A stretch of 64,000 nt of DNA, taken from Terrimonas sp937888905. Its GTDB lineage: Bacteria > Bacteroidota > Bacteroidia > Chitinophagales > Chitinophagaceae. Made by a program: the position numbers and the translations under genes. The DNA lies in assembly GCA_937888905.1 (NCBI GenBank), contig CALATA010000001.1:434001-498000 (forward strand). Direction: 5' to 3'. Positions 8,416-16,483 of this stretch are shown piece after piece. The notes under the pieces are model-generated. The model did not search any database and had not been told where the DNA came from. It saw only the letters and a list, made by a program, of their open reading frames with translations. The stretch's first letter is position 1. Every line of letters starts with the position of its first letter.

Positions 8416-9336
8416 ATGCCAACTGTTCGTTTCGCCTGCCTGCTGTTGCTTTGCGCAGCCGTAACCCTTTTTTCCTGTACTAAAGATGTTTCTAATAATA
8501 ATGGAGGCCCGCGCCTGGTTTTTGTGTTTCATTTCGATTCCACACAGGCCCGTTTAAATAATGTTGGGCAGCCTTCGCCGATGCCGGCGGGCCATGCCGG
8601 GCAGCATCCGAAATTCAATACCATGAGCGCGCATTACCTTGAGCTGGCTCCCGGTCCATTGACGGCTTTGGGTGCCGGTGCCGTATTGTACCGGGCGCCG
8701 GAAACGGCGGTGGGAGGCAGCAATGCGATCGATTTTTCCAAAGCCGCTTTTGCGGGACAGAACCAGGAGTTTTATTCACTTCCGCTCAGCGAGGTTGCTC
8801 CGGGCAGTTATGAATGGCTGCGTTTGTCGCTTGCTTACCAGAACTATGATATAAAATATTATGTGGATACCGTGATCTCGGGCATTCCCATCCAGGGCGA
8901 ATTCGGCGGCACGGTGGCTTCGTTTATTGGTTTTAACACGTACATCAGCACTTATAAAATCAAACAGCAGCAATTGCAGGTAAATGGGAACCGCCGCCAG
9001 GGGTACTGGGGCTTTGAAACGGTGATCAATGTACTCGGACAGAACTACCCGCTCAGTTCGAGCGGCGAGGCGCCGGCAGGTGCCACCACTGTTGTGAATC
9101 CTTTATTTGCCACCTCGCCTGTGCCTGCGGGATCCTGTGTAGTGACGGCGGCTTTTGCTCCGGGCAAACTGGTGATCACGGGTAATGAAACGAATGATGT
9201 AAAAGTGCAGGTGTCGCTTTCGGTGAATAAAAGTTTTGAGTGGGAAGACCGGATACCGGATGGAAAATGGCAGCCCGGCAAGCAGGAAGCGGTGGTGGAT
9301 ATGGGAATCAGGGGGATGGTGCCGAAGGTGCTTTGA
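8416..9336 (+). CDS. Hypothetical lipoprotein
   Basis: I do not recognise a family. The 306-residue product has a lipoprotein signal ending in TLFSC (C21), so it should be lipidated and exported. The mature part looks beta-rich with no membrane segments. It includes RLVFVFHFDSTQARLNNVGQ near the start and an EAVVDMGIRGMVPKVL tail, and is reminiscent of calycin-like or cell-surface lipoproteins of Bacteroidota. It diverges from the beta-lactamase gene across about 110 bases. The intergenic repeat begins right after its stop. Confidence 0.8.
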   Translation: MPTVRFACLLLLCAAVTLFSCTKDVSNNNGGPRLVFVFHFDSTQARLNNVGQPSPMPAGHAGQHPKFNTMSAHYLELAPGPLTALGAGAVLYRAPETAVGGSNAIDFSKAAFAGQNQEFYSLPLSEVAPGSYEWLRLSLAYQNYDIKYYVDTVISGIPIQGEFGGTVASFIGFNTYISTYKIKQQQLQVNGNRRQGYWGFETVINVLGQNYPLSSSGEAPAGATTVVNPLFATSPVPAGSCVVTAAFAPGKLVITGNETNDVKVQVSLSVNKSFEWEDRIPDGKWQPGKQEAVVDMGIRGMVPKVL

Positions 9337-9478
9337 GAGGTGAATAGTGAATGGTCAATGGTGAATGGTCAATAAAAACAGCCCTTCTTAGCGCCTTTGC
9401 CCTTAAGGTGCTCTGCGTGAAACTGCCAGACCCGGCCCCTATGCCTTACGCCTCATACCTAAAACTTACAACTTACCT
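9337..9478. repeat. Intergenic repeat mosaic, copy 3
   Basis: It contains GTGAATAGTGAATGGTCAAT-like units, then a TTAGCGCCTTTGCCCTTAAG segment that resembles the reverse complement of the CGCAAAG block of copy 1, then CCTAAAACTTACAACTTAC. The end of the block supplies the stop codon of the minus-strand gene that follows. Confidence 0.65.
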
Positions 9479-9994
9479 CTCTCTCACCAATCGTCCGCGC
9501 TGGATCGCTTTCACAGAATAACTATCAACGAAAGGAATGTCCGCCGTTCCCTTGCCTGAAGTATAGGAGGGTTGTTGGGCAACCACATAGAATTCGACAA
9601 CCAATTCATCATTATCCAGGTAATAATTGTTTAAAATAGTAGTGCCCTGTACGGTGAAGATGCCGGTGAAACGATTACCTATCCAGTACTGACTCAATAC
9701 AATGCCATTGTTCTCATCAATTGTCCACAGACCTTTCGAAGTGTCTTTTGCAATGAGTGTATAAGGACGGTCATCCTGCCCCGCATTTCCATAGCTCAAT
9801 TGCCAGGTCCACTTATGTGCGCTGTCGGTAGGAAAAATTTTGAGTTGCGTATCTATCATCGTCGCAGTATCGGCACCGGTTTTATACCACGCGATCTTGC
9901 CTTTCCAATGGCCTTTCCATTTTCCGGGAAAATCTGATTGTGCGTTGGCGGAGAAAGCCAGCAATAAAAGTGGTAACAGAAGTTTTATGCTCAT
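9473..9994 (-). CDS. Hypothetical secreted protein
   Basis: A 173-residue product with a standard signal peptide (MSIKLLLPLLLLAFSANAQ) and a short beta-rich mature domain that begins SDFPGKWKGHWKGKI. No catalytic motif is evident. Proteins of this general shape are common in Bacteroidota, but I cannot name the family. The ATG chosen gives the signal peptide directly; a longer reading frame upstream runs into the terminator hairpin. It lies downstream of the small lipoprotein gene on the same strand, with that terminator in between. Confidence 0.75.
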   Translation of the reverse strand: MSIKLLLPLLLLAFSANAQSDFPGKWKGHWKGKIAWYKTGADTATMIDTQLKIFPTDSAHKWTWQLSYGNAGQDDRPYTLIAKDTSKGLWTIDENNGIVLSQYWIGNRFTGIFTVQGTTILNNYYLDNDELVVEFYVVAQQPSYTSGKGTADIPFVDSYSVKAIQRGRLVRER

Positions 9995-10000
9995 CCGGTT

Positions 10001-10030
10001 AAAATAAAAAAATCCCGGCATGTACCGGGA
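10001..10030 (-). terminator. Rho-independent terminator of the small lipoprotein gene
   Basis: On the minus strand TCCCGG and CCGGGA pair around a 6-base loop and are followed by a T-rich run. It lies about 40 bases after the stop of the 42-residue lipoprotein. Confidence 0.7.
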
Positions 10031-10069
10031 AAATAATTTGTCCGCTGATTTTCGCTATGCGAAATAAGA

Positions 10070-10198
10070 TCAGAGATAAATGCCGTTCTTCAGGCGGGTG
10101 TGTTTTACGCCCTGGCAGTCGCGTTTGGTGGCCGCGCAGGAAGAGAGTACAAAGGTCAATAGCACCATCGCCGCGAGGCATGTAATAAACTTGTTCAT
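10070..10198 (-). CDS. Very small lipoprotein (42 residues)
   Basis: This short gene encodes MNKFITCLAAMVLLTFVLSS followed by C21 and a 21-residue mature peptide ending RLKNGIYL. The N-terminus is a textbook lipoprotein signal with lipobox LSSC. The mature part has a second cysteine (C28) and a basic character. A dedicated terminator follows, which supports a real transcript. Function is unknown. Small lipoproteins with a DCxG...NGIYL-like end seem familiar from Chitinophagaceae, but that is recollection, not a search result. Confidence 0.72.
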   Translation of the reverse strand: MNKFITCLAAMVLLTFVLSSCAATKRDCQGVKHTRLKNGIYL

Positions 10199-10316
10199 AC
10201 TGTACGTTTAAAAAACCAATAAATTAATTCGCGGAAATTCAGAGGAAGGGATGCAATTGAGGAGACACGAAGATAATGCCAGAAAATTGCATTTCATAAT
10301 CCTATCCGGTCATTTT

Positions 10317-11597
10317 TTACCGTACCTCGCACAGTTCATCCCAGCGTGTGGTATAGCGGGGACTGCGTTTTTCCTGTCTCATTTTCCAGTCGCGCCGGGT
10401 GCCGCTGGATGCAAACTTCAGAATATCATCGCGTTGGCTGAAGTTGATATTGTCCATCATCTCCATCAGCCGCGGGGTGCAGTTGGTGGTTTCTTCCGCA
10501 AACAGGTTGCCCTGCCGCGAGGTATCGGGCACCAGTCCGCTCAGCAGCACACCGGCTTTTTTATAGGAATGTCCGGACTCAAAAAGTTCTTCCGCCATTT
10601 CCAATGCAGGCTTGATGAGCATTTGCGTGGCTGATGTGGGTGTAGGCAACCGCATCTGGCGCCGCAAGGTGGAACCGTGATAGAAATCCGTTAAATGATC
10701 TTCGTCTTTTTTCACCATGAATACCCCTATTTCCCCGGCAGCACTGTGTTGCCGCCGCAATTTTTCCGCGGCCCTCGATGTATAAGTGGCCAATGCTTCT
10801 TTAATAGATACCAGATCCGATACGGGATAGCCAAACATCCTTGTGGTCGCAATCATTTTTTTCTGCACCAGTTCTTCTTTCAGTCCGATGGCCGGTTCGC
10901 CACGTAGTTCGCGGAGCAACCGTAATCCGTTTACGCCGCCCAACTGATGGTTGATCCAGGCTTCGGGTTGATGCATCAGTTCCCAACCGTTGGTGATGCC
11001 AACCTCGTAAAGTTTACGCGCATACGCACGCCCTACGCCCCAGATATTTTCCAGTCTTGTTTGCTGCAATGCTTCCTTTTGTTGCGCTGCCGTGGCCAGC
11101 ACCGTTACGCAGTCCGATGCCTGTTTGTTTTTCTTGGCGAGATAATTCGCCAGTTTCGCCAGCGTTTTGGTTGGCGCTACCCCAACCGATACAGAGATGC
11201 CGGTCCATTGTTCAACCGTCCGGCGCAATTCACGTGCGGCTGCATCCAGCGCGGAAACGTGCATTTCAGGAAGATTCACAAAGGCTTCATCTACTGAATA
11301 TACTTCTACCTGTTCTTCACCCGCAACATGCCGGAGCGAATCCATTACACGCATGCTCAGATCACCATAAAGATTGTAGTTGGACGAGAACACTGCTACA
11401 TCATGGGCCTGCATCAGGTCGCGCGATTCGAAGTAAGGCCCGGCCATGGGAATGCCCAATGCTTTCGCTTCATCACTGCGCGACACAATACATCCATCAT
11501 TATTACTGAGCACGACTACGGGATGCTGTAAGAGCGGCGGGCGGAACAAACGTTCACAGGAGCAATAAAAACTATTGCAATCAACGATCGCGATCAT
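10317..11597 (-). CDS. umuC: Y-family DNA polymerase V catalytic subunit
   Basis: Error-prone translesion polymerase of 426 residues, the normal UmuC length. The N-terminus IAIVDCNSFYCSCERLFRP holds the first catalytic aspartate and the steric-gate region. YSVDEAFVNL holds the second acidic pair. The thumb helix-hairpin-helix (NIWGVGRAYARKLYEVGI) and the little-finger domain with a UmuC-specific tail follow. Its start overlaps the 3' end of umuD by 17 bases, so translation is coupled. Induction is probably governed by the shared upstream region. All polymerase motifs are intact, unlike those of the UmuD partner. Confidence 0.94.
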   Translation of the reverse strand: MIAIVDCNSFYCSCERLFRPPLLQHPVVVLSNNDGCIVSRSDEAKALGIPMAGPYFESRDLMQAHDVAVFSSNYNLYGDLSMRVMDSLRHVAGEEQVEVYSVDEAFVNLPEMHVSALDAAARELRRTVEQWTGISVSVGVAPTKTLAKLANYLAKKNKQASDCVTVLATAAQQKEALQQTRLENIWGVGRAYARKLYEVGITNGWELMHQPEAWINHQLGGVNGLRLLRELRGEPAIGLKEELVQKKMIATTRMFGYPVSDLVSIKEALATYTSRAAEKLRRQHSAAGEIGVFMVKKDEDHLTDFYHGSTLRRQMRLPTPTSATQMLIKPALEMAEELFESGHSYKKAGVLLSGLVPDTSRQGNLFAEETTNCTPRLMEMMDNINFSQRDDILKFASSGTRRDWKMRQEKRSPRYTTRWDELCEVR

Positions 11598-12069
11598 GTG
11601 ATTTGGTTTTGCGGTTTTGCATATAGGCCTGCAATAAACTATCGGTTACATGGATCACGCAGGTGACGACGCCCCAACTGGCGTAGTTGCTGAACTCATC
11701 GATGGTAACCGGTTTGTGTTTTTTGTTTTCGGGAAGGAGGCGGCGCTGGTTAAATGTTTGTTCGAACCTGCGTACGAGCAATTCGCCTTCCACTGCAGCG
11801 ATAATGATGCGGCCGTTCTGCACCGGAATGCTGCGGTCCACAATCAATACATCGCCGTCATGAATACCTGCCTCGAGCATCGCATCGCCACGCATGCGGA
11901 AAAAGAAGGTGGCGGGTTTATTCATAATAAGTTGCTCGTTGAGGTCGATACCTCTTTCCATATAGTCATCGGCGGCTGCACCAAAACCCGTGGCATTGGC
12001 GGTGCGGATATCTTGTTGTGAGAACTGTTTGGAGCCGCGGTAATCGGGCATATAAAATGAATCGTCCAT
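11581..12069 (-). CDS. umuD: UmuD homologue lacking the catalytic dyad
   Basis: UmuD-type LexA-fold subunit of polymerase V, 162 residues. TGFGAAADDYMERGIDLNEQ aligns with the E. coli region just after its cleavage site, and HDGDVLIVDRSI and the C-terminal VVTCVIHV fit the fold. The catalytic serine of the GDSM motif is alanine here (RGDAM), and the catalytic lysine position of VKK is arginine (LLVRRF). The Cys-Gly cleavage site is also absent. By family knowledge it should be unable to cleave itself. It heads the umuDC operon and is divergent from the 2H genes. Confidence 0.88.
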   Translation of the reverse strand: MDDSFYMPDYRGSKQFSQQDIRTANATGFGAAADDYMERGIDLNEQLIMNKPATFFFRMRGDAMLEAGIHDGDVLIVDRSIPVQNGRIIIAAVEGELLVRRFEQTFNQRRLLPENKKHKPVTIDEFSNYASWGVVTCVIHVTDSLLQAYMQNRKTKSHDRDR

Positions 12070-12107
12070 AAAAAAATATTAAAGGAGGTAAAAAAGCTTT
12101 TTGTAAA

Positions 12108-12136
12108 ACTAAATTATTTAGTATAAATTTACTAAA
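12108..12136. promoter_or_regulatory. Palindromic operator-like site between umuDC and the 2H genes
   Basis: Three copies of the half-site ACTAAA/TTTAGT alternate in orientation. ACTAAATTATTTAGT is a perfect 15-base palindrome, and TTTAGTA and TACTAAA form a second inverted repeat with a 6-base spacer. The site sits 40-70 bases upstream of umuD and just upstream of the divergent gene, where a damage-response repressor would bind. No known LexA box is matched. Confidence 0.5.
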
Positions 12137-12151
12137 ATATTGATCAGATTT

Positions 12152-12742
12152 ATGGAGACTTCTGCGCACCCTGTGATGCGATCCCAGACAGCGGAGGGTT
12201 TATACGAATATTTCCTGGTGGCGCCGCCGGATGAGGCGGTGTGCGAACGACTGGAGCGAGAAAAAGAATTGTTTTACAATCGGTACGGGCAACCAAAGCC
12301 GCGCACCGGAAAACCATTTCTAACCGTTTCAGGTTTCTGGGCGCATGATGAAATGGAAGATACCCTGATCCGCTGGCTGCAGCGTATAACGGGTGATATC
12401 AAAAGTTTCCGGTTGATGCTGAATGGTTTTGCTGCCTGCCCTCCCAAACATCTTTGTGTCGGTATCGATGAGAGTAAGGAGCTGCGGCAACTTGCGGCCG
12501 GATTACAACCGATCGATACCTATGTGCAAAGCAATGCCTGTCCGCCGGTGCGGTTTTTCAAACAACCACATCTGCCACTGGCAGGTTCACTGCCGCAGGG
12601 CGTTTACGAACGGGTAGTAAATGATTATGCACAAAAGCCATTCGAAGCCTCGTTTTATCTGACGGAACTTGTTTTGCTGCGTCGGCGGAAAGGATACGAG
12701 AACAACCGGCAGGTAGCGGTATTCCGGCTTCAACCTGCATAA
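12152..12742 (+). CDS. Degenerate 2H-superfamily phosphoesterase-like protein
   Basis: A 196-residue protein with the layout of the 2H (2'-5' RNA ligase/cyclic phosphodiesterase) fold. It is paralogous to the next gene; compare GLYEYFLVAPPDE here with QLNEYLLVLQPPPD there. The two HxT motifs are not intact. The first reads FLTV with F56 in place of histidine. The second reads HLPL (H140, P142). It is probably catalytically impaired or altered. The ATG chosen follows an in-frame TTG by four codons. It leads a three-gene plus-strand group divergent from umuDC. Confidence 0.7.
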   Translation: METSAHPVMRSQTAEGLYEYFLVAPPDEAVCERLEREKELFYNRYGQPKPRTGKPFLTVSGFWAHDEMEDTLIRWLQRITGDIKSFRLMLNGFAACPPKHLCVGIDESKELRQLAAGLQPIDTYVQSNACPPVRFFKQPHLPLAGSLPQGVYERVVNDYAQKPFEASFYLTELVLLRRRKGYENNRQVAVFRLQPA

Positions 12743-12761
12743 CTACTTTAACAGAACGCAT

Positions 12762-13379
12762 ATGAAAAACACGACAGTGAGGCTGCCGGGCAGCATGCAG
12801 TTGAATGAATACCTGCTGGTATTGCAGCCACCGCCCGATATCGACGGAAAAGTAAAAGCGATCCGGAATTATTTTGCCGATACCTATGATCATGGACCAT
12901 CCCGTAGCGGGCGGCCGCATTTTACTTTGGTGAAATTCCGGCATCATGCCATGCAGGAAGATCGCTTGCGCAGAAAGTTTGAACGGATCGCCGGGATGCA
13001 ACAGCCTTTTCTGATGGAGCTGCGTGATTATGGAAGTTTTCCTTCCCATACGATTTATATACAGGTTTCCGTCAAAGAAGCTTTCCGCGAACTGGTGAAA
13101 GAGTTGCGCACCGAAACGCAACGGATGATGAAAACGGATAAAGAAAATAAGCCGCATTTTATTCTCGAGCCTCATTTGACCATCGCGCGTAAACTCAAAC
13201 CCTGGCAATATGAAAAAGGATGGCTGGAGTTTCAACAGCTTGATTTTTCAGCAAAATTTATCGCCTCCTCTTTCTGCTGGTTGCGACGGAGCGAAGAAGG
13301 CATGCCTTACCAGGTGATAGGCGATTTCAGTTTCCGTTCGCAACCTGTCGAAGCCACACAGGCTACATTGTTTACCTGA
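12762..13379 (+). CDS. 2H phosphoesterase (2'-5' RNA ligase family)
   Basis: A 205-residue 2H phosphoesterase with both catalytic motifs intact: H53-F-T55 in RPHFTLVKF and H138-L-T140 in EPHLTIARKL. Such enzymes open 2',3'-cyclic phosphates or join and cleave 2'-5' RNA bonds. It begins 19 bases after its degenerate paralogue and is followed closely by the radical SAM gene, so the three likely share a transcript. The substrate here is unknown. Association with umuDC suggests a nucleic-acid damage response, which is inference. Confidence 0.82.
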   Translation: MKNTTVRLPGSMQLNEYLLVLQPPPDIDGKVKAIRNYFADTYDHGPSRSGRPHFTLVKFRHHAMQEDRLRRKFERIAGMQQPFLMELRDYGSFPSHTIYIQVSVKEAFRELVKELRTETQRMMKTDKENKPHFILEPHLTIARKLKPWQYEKGWLEFQQLDFSAKFIASSFCWLRRSEEGMPYQVIGDFSFRSQPVEATQATLFT

Positions 13380-13402
13380 AAAGATACCGGAAAGGAGGAG
13401 TA

Positions 13403-14506
13403 ATGAAAGACAAACCCAAACAGGATCATTATAAAATAAAAGCGCAGGAAAACGAAGCGTATATGAAAGGGCGTGGTGCGCAGATCAATACGCCTAACCG
13501 TTTTCTCAGAAACGAGCATATCCGCGAGCATGTGGAAGGCATTGATGACTGGTCGGACGACAATTCCCCAACCCAGTACATCGAGCAGGAGGCACGCACA
13601 TTGGTGAATAAAGTGGACAGTCCCGATGTAGGGATGGCTTACAGCATGAACCCGTATGCGGGTTGCGAACACGGTTGTATTTATTGTTATGCGCGTAATG
13701 CGCATGAATATTGGGGTTATAGTGCAGGGCTGGACTTTGAACGAAAGATCCTGGTGAAGAAAAATGCCCCCCAATTATTGCGGGCGCAATTGATGCATAA
13801 GTCCTGGGAATGTATGCCGATCATGTTAAGCGGTAACACAGATTGTTACCAGCCAGCCGAACAAAAATACCGGTTAACGCGGAGCCTGCTAGAGGTTTGT
13901 GACGAGTTCAATCAACCCGTGGGCATTCTCACGAAGAACGCATGGATTACGCGGGACAAAGATGTGCTGAGTCGTCTCGCCTCGCGCAACCTGGTACGCG
14001 CGATGGTATCCATCACTTCTTTCAACGAAGAAGTACGCCGGGTGATGGAGCCTCGTACGACTACGGCCGTTCAGCGGCTTCGCGTGATTGAAGAGCTCAG
14101 TAACGCCGGTGTGAAAATGGGTGTAATGCTGGGTCCGATGATTCCCGGGCTCAACGATCATGAAATGCAACGCATCATGAAATCGGCCGCCGATGCCGGC
14201 GCTACGTTTACAGCTTATACATTTATCCGGCTGAACGGTGCGATCAAATTGTTGTTTCACGATTGGTTGTACAAGAATTTCCCCGACAGGGCGGACAAAG
14301 TGTGGCACCTGATCGAGCAAAGTCACGATGGCAAGGTCAACGACAGCCGCTGGGGATTGCGGATGCGTGGTGAAGGCGCAGTGGCAGCGATGATCGCGCA
14401 GCAATACCAGAAATACGGCAAGCTGTACGGATTGAATAAAGATCGCTTTATGCTGGACACGACGAGTTTCAGAAGACCGGGCGAGCAGGGTAGGTTGTTT
14501 GATTGA
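13403..14506 (+). CDS. PA0069-family radical SAM protein
   Basis: Radical SAM enzyme of 367 residues. The cluster motif CxxxCxxC is at C88, C92 and C95 (CEHGCIYCYAR). The sequence then follows the pattern of the PA0069 / SplB-like group (PVGILTKNAWITRD, MVSITSFNEEVRRVMEPR, GVMLGPMIPGLND). Members of this group are often called Rv2578c/PA0069 proteins, and their reaction is not established. It starts 23 bases after the 2H gene. The neighbourhood (umuDC, 2H pair) hints at nucleic-acid repair or RNA processing. Confidence 0.88.
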   Translation: MKDKPKQDHYKIKAQENEAYMKGRGAQINTPNRFLRNEHIREHVEGIDDWSDDNSPTQYIEQEARTLVNKVDSPDVGMAYSMNPYAGCEHGCIYCYARNAHEYWGYSAGLDFERKILVKKNAPQLLRAQLMHKSWECMPIMLSGNTDCYQPAEQKYRLTRSLLEVCDEFNQPVGILTKNAWITRDKDVLSRLASRNLVRAMVSITSFNEEVRRVMEPRTTTAVQRLRVIEELSNAGVKMGVMLGPMIPGLNDHEMQRIMKSAADAGATFTAYTFIRLNGAIKLLFHDWLYKNFPDRADKVWHLIEQSHDGKVNDSRWGLRMRGEGAVAAMIAQQYQKYGKLYGLNKDRFMLDTTSFRRPGEQGRLFD

Positions 14507-14557
14507 GTGGGGCTTATTTGTTATGGTCCGTTGCCCCTTTCTATGACATCTCTTTTT

Positions 14558-15361
14558 TCAAAAATCGATTCCGGGAATTTCAACGGCATGTATTTTCCAT
14601 TTATTATTCAGATTGCGTTCAAGCTGTATAGTCCATTTTCCGCCTAAACAATAGGCCGCATGGTCCATTCGTAGTTTTAACCGGAACATACCTTTTACCG
14701 TCCCCGTACGTCCATCGGTGTTGCTGCTGATATCCGTAAATTCTACCATCTCAAACCTGCTGACCCGTTCCTTGAATCCATTGATCAGTATCACCATTTC
14801 CTCGATGTTTAAATCTTCATAGCCATTCAGGTAAAGCTTTTGCTTTCGGAATGAGTTTACCCATTCCATCGGGTCTTTGCGGAATATTTGATAAAGACAA
14901 TGATTCAGTACAAGGGTCACATTGTTTTGTGCGTGGTCCGGATGAAAATCATCGTATACAAAATAATGAATGATGCCCTCGCTATCTATGTCCTGAATTT
15001 CCATTCCGAACAATTCTTCCGTAGCAAAACGGTAAAGTTCACGGGTAGTAATAGCCTGGTTACAGACACCGAGCATTATTCCATTGACCAGTAGCAACTC
15101 AGAGAGTAAACTCCAGGCCTCGGCCACTTCCTTTTCCCGGAGGCTTGCAACGGGTTGGAAATAATCGGGTTTGCCCAGGCGCTCGTATATCCGGATCGTT
15201 TTTTTAAGATGAAACTGCCGCTCAAACTCTGCGATGTGTATTTGTACCTGGTTCTTATTATACCGGAGTAAAGACCTGGCATTACCTGCCTGCTGCCACT
15301 GCCTGCCACCCGGAGATATAAACTGGTCGCCTTCCTTGTCTGGTGAAAATGCGCTGTTCAT
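14558..15361 (-). CDS. Hypothetical protein
   Basis: I do not recognise the family. The 267-residue product has no signal peptide or membrane helix, so it is probably cytoplasmic. The N-terminal third is helical and charged (YNKNQVQIHIAEFERQFHLK). The C-terminal half looks alpha/beta with a possible cystatin/NTF2-like segment (EMVEFTDISS through KWTIQLERNLNNKWKIHAVE). It is convergent with the radical SAM gene, 50 bases away. It may be a regulatory or immunity-type protein, but nothing seen proves this. Confidence 0.62.
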   Translation of the reverse strand: MNSAFSPDKEGDQFISPGGRQWQQAGNARSLLRYNKNQVQIHIAEFERQFHLKKTIRIYERLGKPDYFQPVASLREKEVAEAWSLLSELLLVNGIMLGVCNQAITTRELYRFATEELFGMEIQDIDSEGIIHYFVYDDFHPDHAQNNVTLVLNHCLYQIFRKDPMEWVNSFRKQKLYLNGYEDLNIEEMVILINGFKERVSRFEMVEFTDISSNTDGRTGTVKGMFRLKLRMDHAAYCLGGKWTIQLERNLNNKWKIHAVEIPGIDF

Positions 15362-15693
15362 TGGTTGAATGTTTCAAGCAATATTACAAGCAGGAAGAGG
15401 CTGTTTCCATGAGAAAAAACACATAATGTAATAGTATTTTCCTATTGTTTCCGGGTCTGCATTATCCGATGTTTGCATTGTCGCATTTGGAAAATCATAT
15501 CAACTCAGCCGTTTCGCTGATAAATAAAAAAGCCACCGGCCCTGGGCCGGTGACTTGAAACACACGCTGTCAATAGTCAACACGAAACGCTCTGAAGTTT
15601 ACACAAACGCGCGGTTTGCATTAGTAAGGGAACCGTCCAATGAAAAATTAAACGAAGGGCGCTGTGAAGCGGCTAACAGCATCCCACCCGTGA
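15362..15693. other. Gene-free stretch with a terminator
   Basis: No convincing coding sequence lies in these 330 bases on either strand. The only clear element is the strong hairpin near 15.54 kb. The AT-rich part near 15.42-15.45 kb could hold the promoter of the minus-strand hypothetical gene, but no clean -33/-7 pair was found. Confidence 0.5.
15524..15552 (-). terminator. Rho-independent terminator
   Basis: CACCGGCC and GGCCGGTG form a perfect 8-base stem with a 3-base loop. On the minus strand a run of T residues follows. It terminates transcription coming from the META-domain gene, about 140 bases after that gene's stop. Confidence 0.8.
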
Positions 15694-16134
15694 TTATTTT
15701 TTCTGAAAGACGAGCAAAACGGTGTCGCCTTTTGATAGCTTGAGTTGTGATTCATCGAGTTGCCAGCGATCAGCTTGTTCGAGCAGGCGAAAAAACTGAT
15801 CCTCGTGACGCTGTACATCGGCGCAATACATTTTTGTAGAGAATATTCGATCGATATGAATACTGTTATCTGCTATGGTAAGCGATCCGCCGAATGAATT
15901 ACATCCTCCGTTTCCGCCAACACGGCCATTGCCGGTGTCAAAGCGGATAAAGGCACGGGTAGAACCAAGCGTATCCAACTGGTCTGCATCACGGAGGGCA
16001 ACCAGTTTCCATTCGGTGCTGTCCGCCAAAGTTTCAGTACCGGACTGTTGAGTGCGGCTTCCCTCATTTGTTGATATATCTGCCATACTGAACAGTAAGA
16101 GAAAAGCTGGTAGAGTAAATAATGTCTTCATCAT
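15694..16134 (-). CDS. META-domain (HslJ-like) protein
   Basis: A 146-residue exported protein with a META/HslJ domain. The diagnostic stretch is GNGGCNSFGGSL, followed by STKMYCAD, the two cysteines expected to pair in this fold, and LKLSKGDTVLLVF at the end. The N-terminus MMKTLFTLPAFLLLFSMADI is a signal sequence without a clear lipobox. The first of two adjacent ATGs is taken as start; longer forms add a non-signal extension. In enterobacteria HslJ is a heat-inducible outer-membrane protein linked to novobiocin resistance; here the role is unknown. Confidence 0.8.
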   Translation of the reverse strand: MMKTLFTLPAFLLLFSMADISTNEGSRTQQSGTETLADSTEWKLVALRDADQLDTLGSTRAFIRFDTGNGRVGGNGGCNSFGGSLTIADNSIHIDRIFSTKMYCADVQRHEDQFFRLLEQADRWQLDESQLKLSKGDTVLLVFQKK

Positions 16135-16483
16135 AAAAGGTGTTTGATGAAAAGATGCTGTGAGTGTGGCGTATACATAAACTGCCCGACACAACTTTTT
16201 TCTTTTATATAATCGTTAACAAACGGCCCTTGTTGGTATGCAGAGATCAGGAAGCGGGCATCTTAAAAGGGTGAACAGCCTATTTCATACGACAGGAGAT
16301 AGGAGTACGGATGATAAAACGGTTGCTGTTAAGCGAGGTATATTTTCTATGGACAGAAGAAAACGAACGCCTGACATGGCGGGAGCGGGTTGCTTATAAA
16401 ATAAGTACGCGCATCGGATCGATATAGGCGACAATATTTTTGGAAGTGAATATCTGCTACGGTACCTGTCGGGACAACAGACC
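16135..16483. other. Gene-poor stretch with a possible 38-codon ORF
   Basis: No established gene is seen. One plus-strand ORF (ATG at 16311, TAG ending at 16427) begins MIKRLLLSEVYFLW and is preceded by AGGAG about 8 bases upstream, which is unusual for this phylum. Its composition is protein-like, but it is too short to judge. The minus-strand reading overlapping the end of the GrpB remnant looks like chance. Confidence 0.3.
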
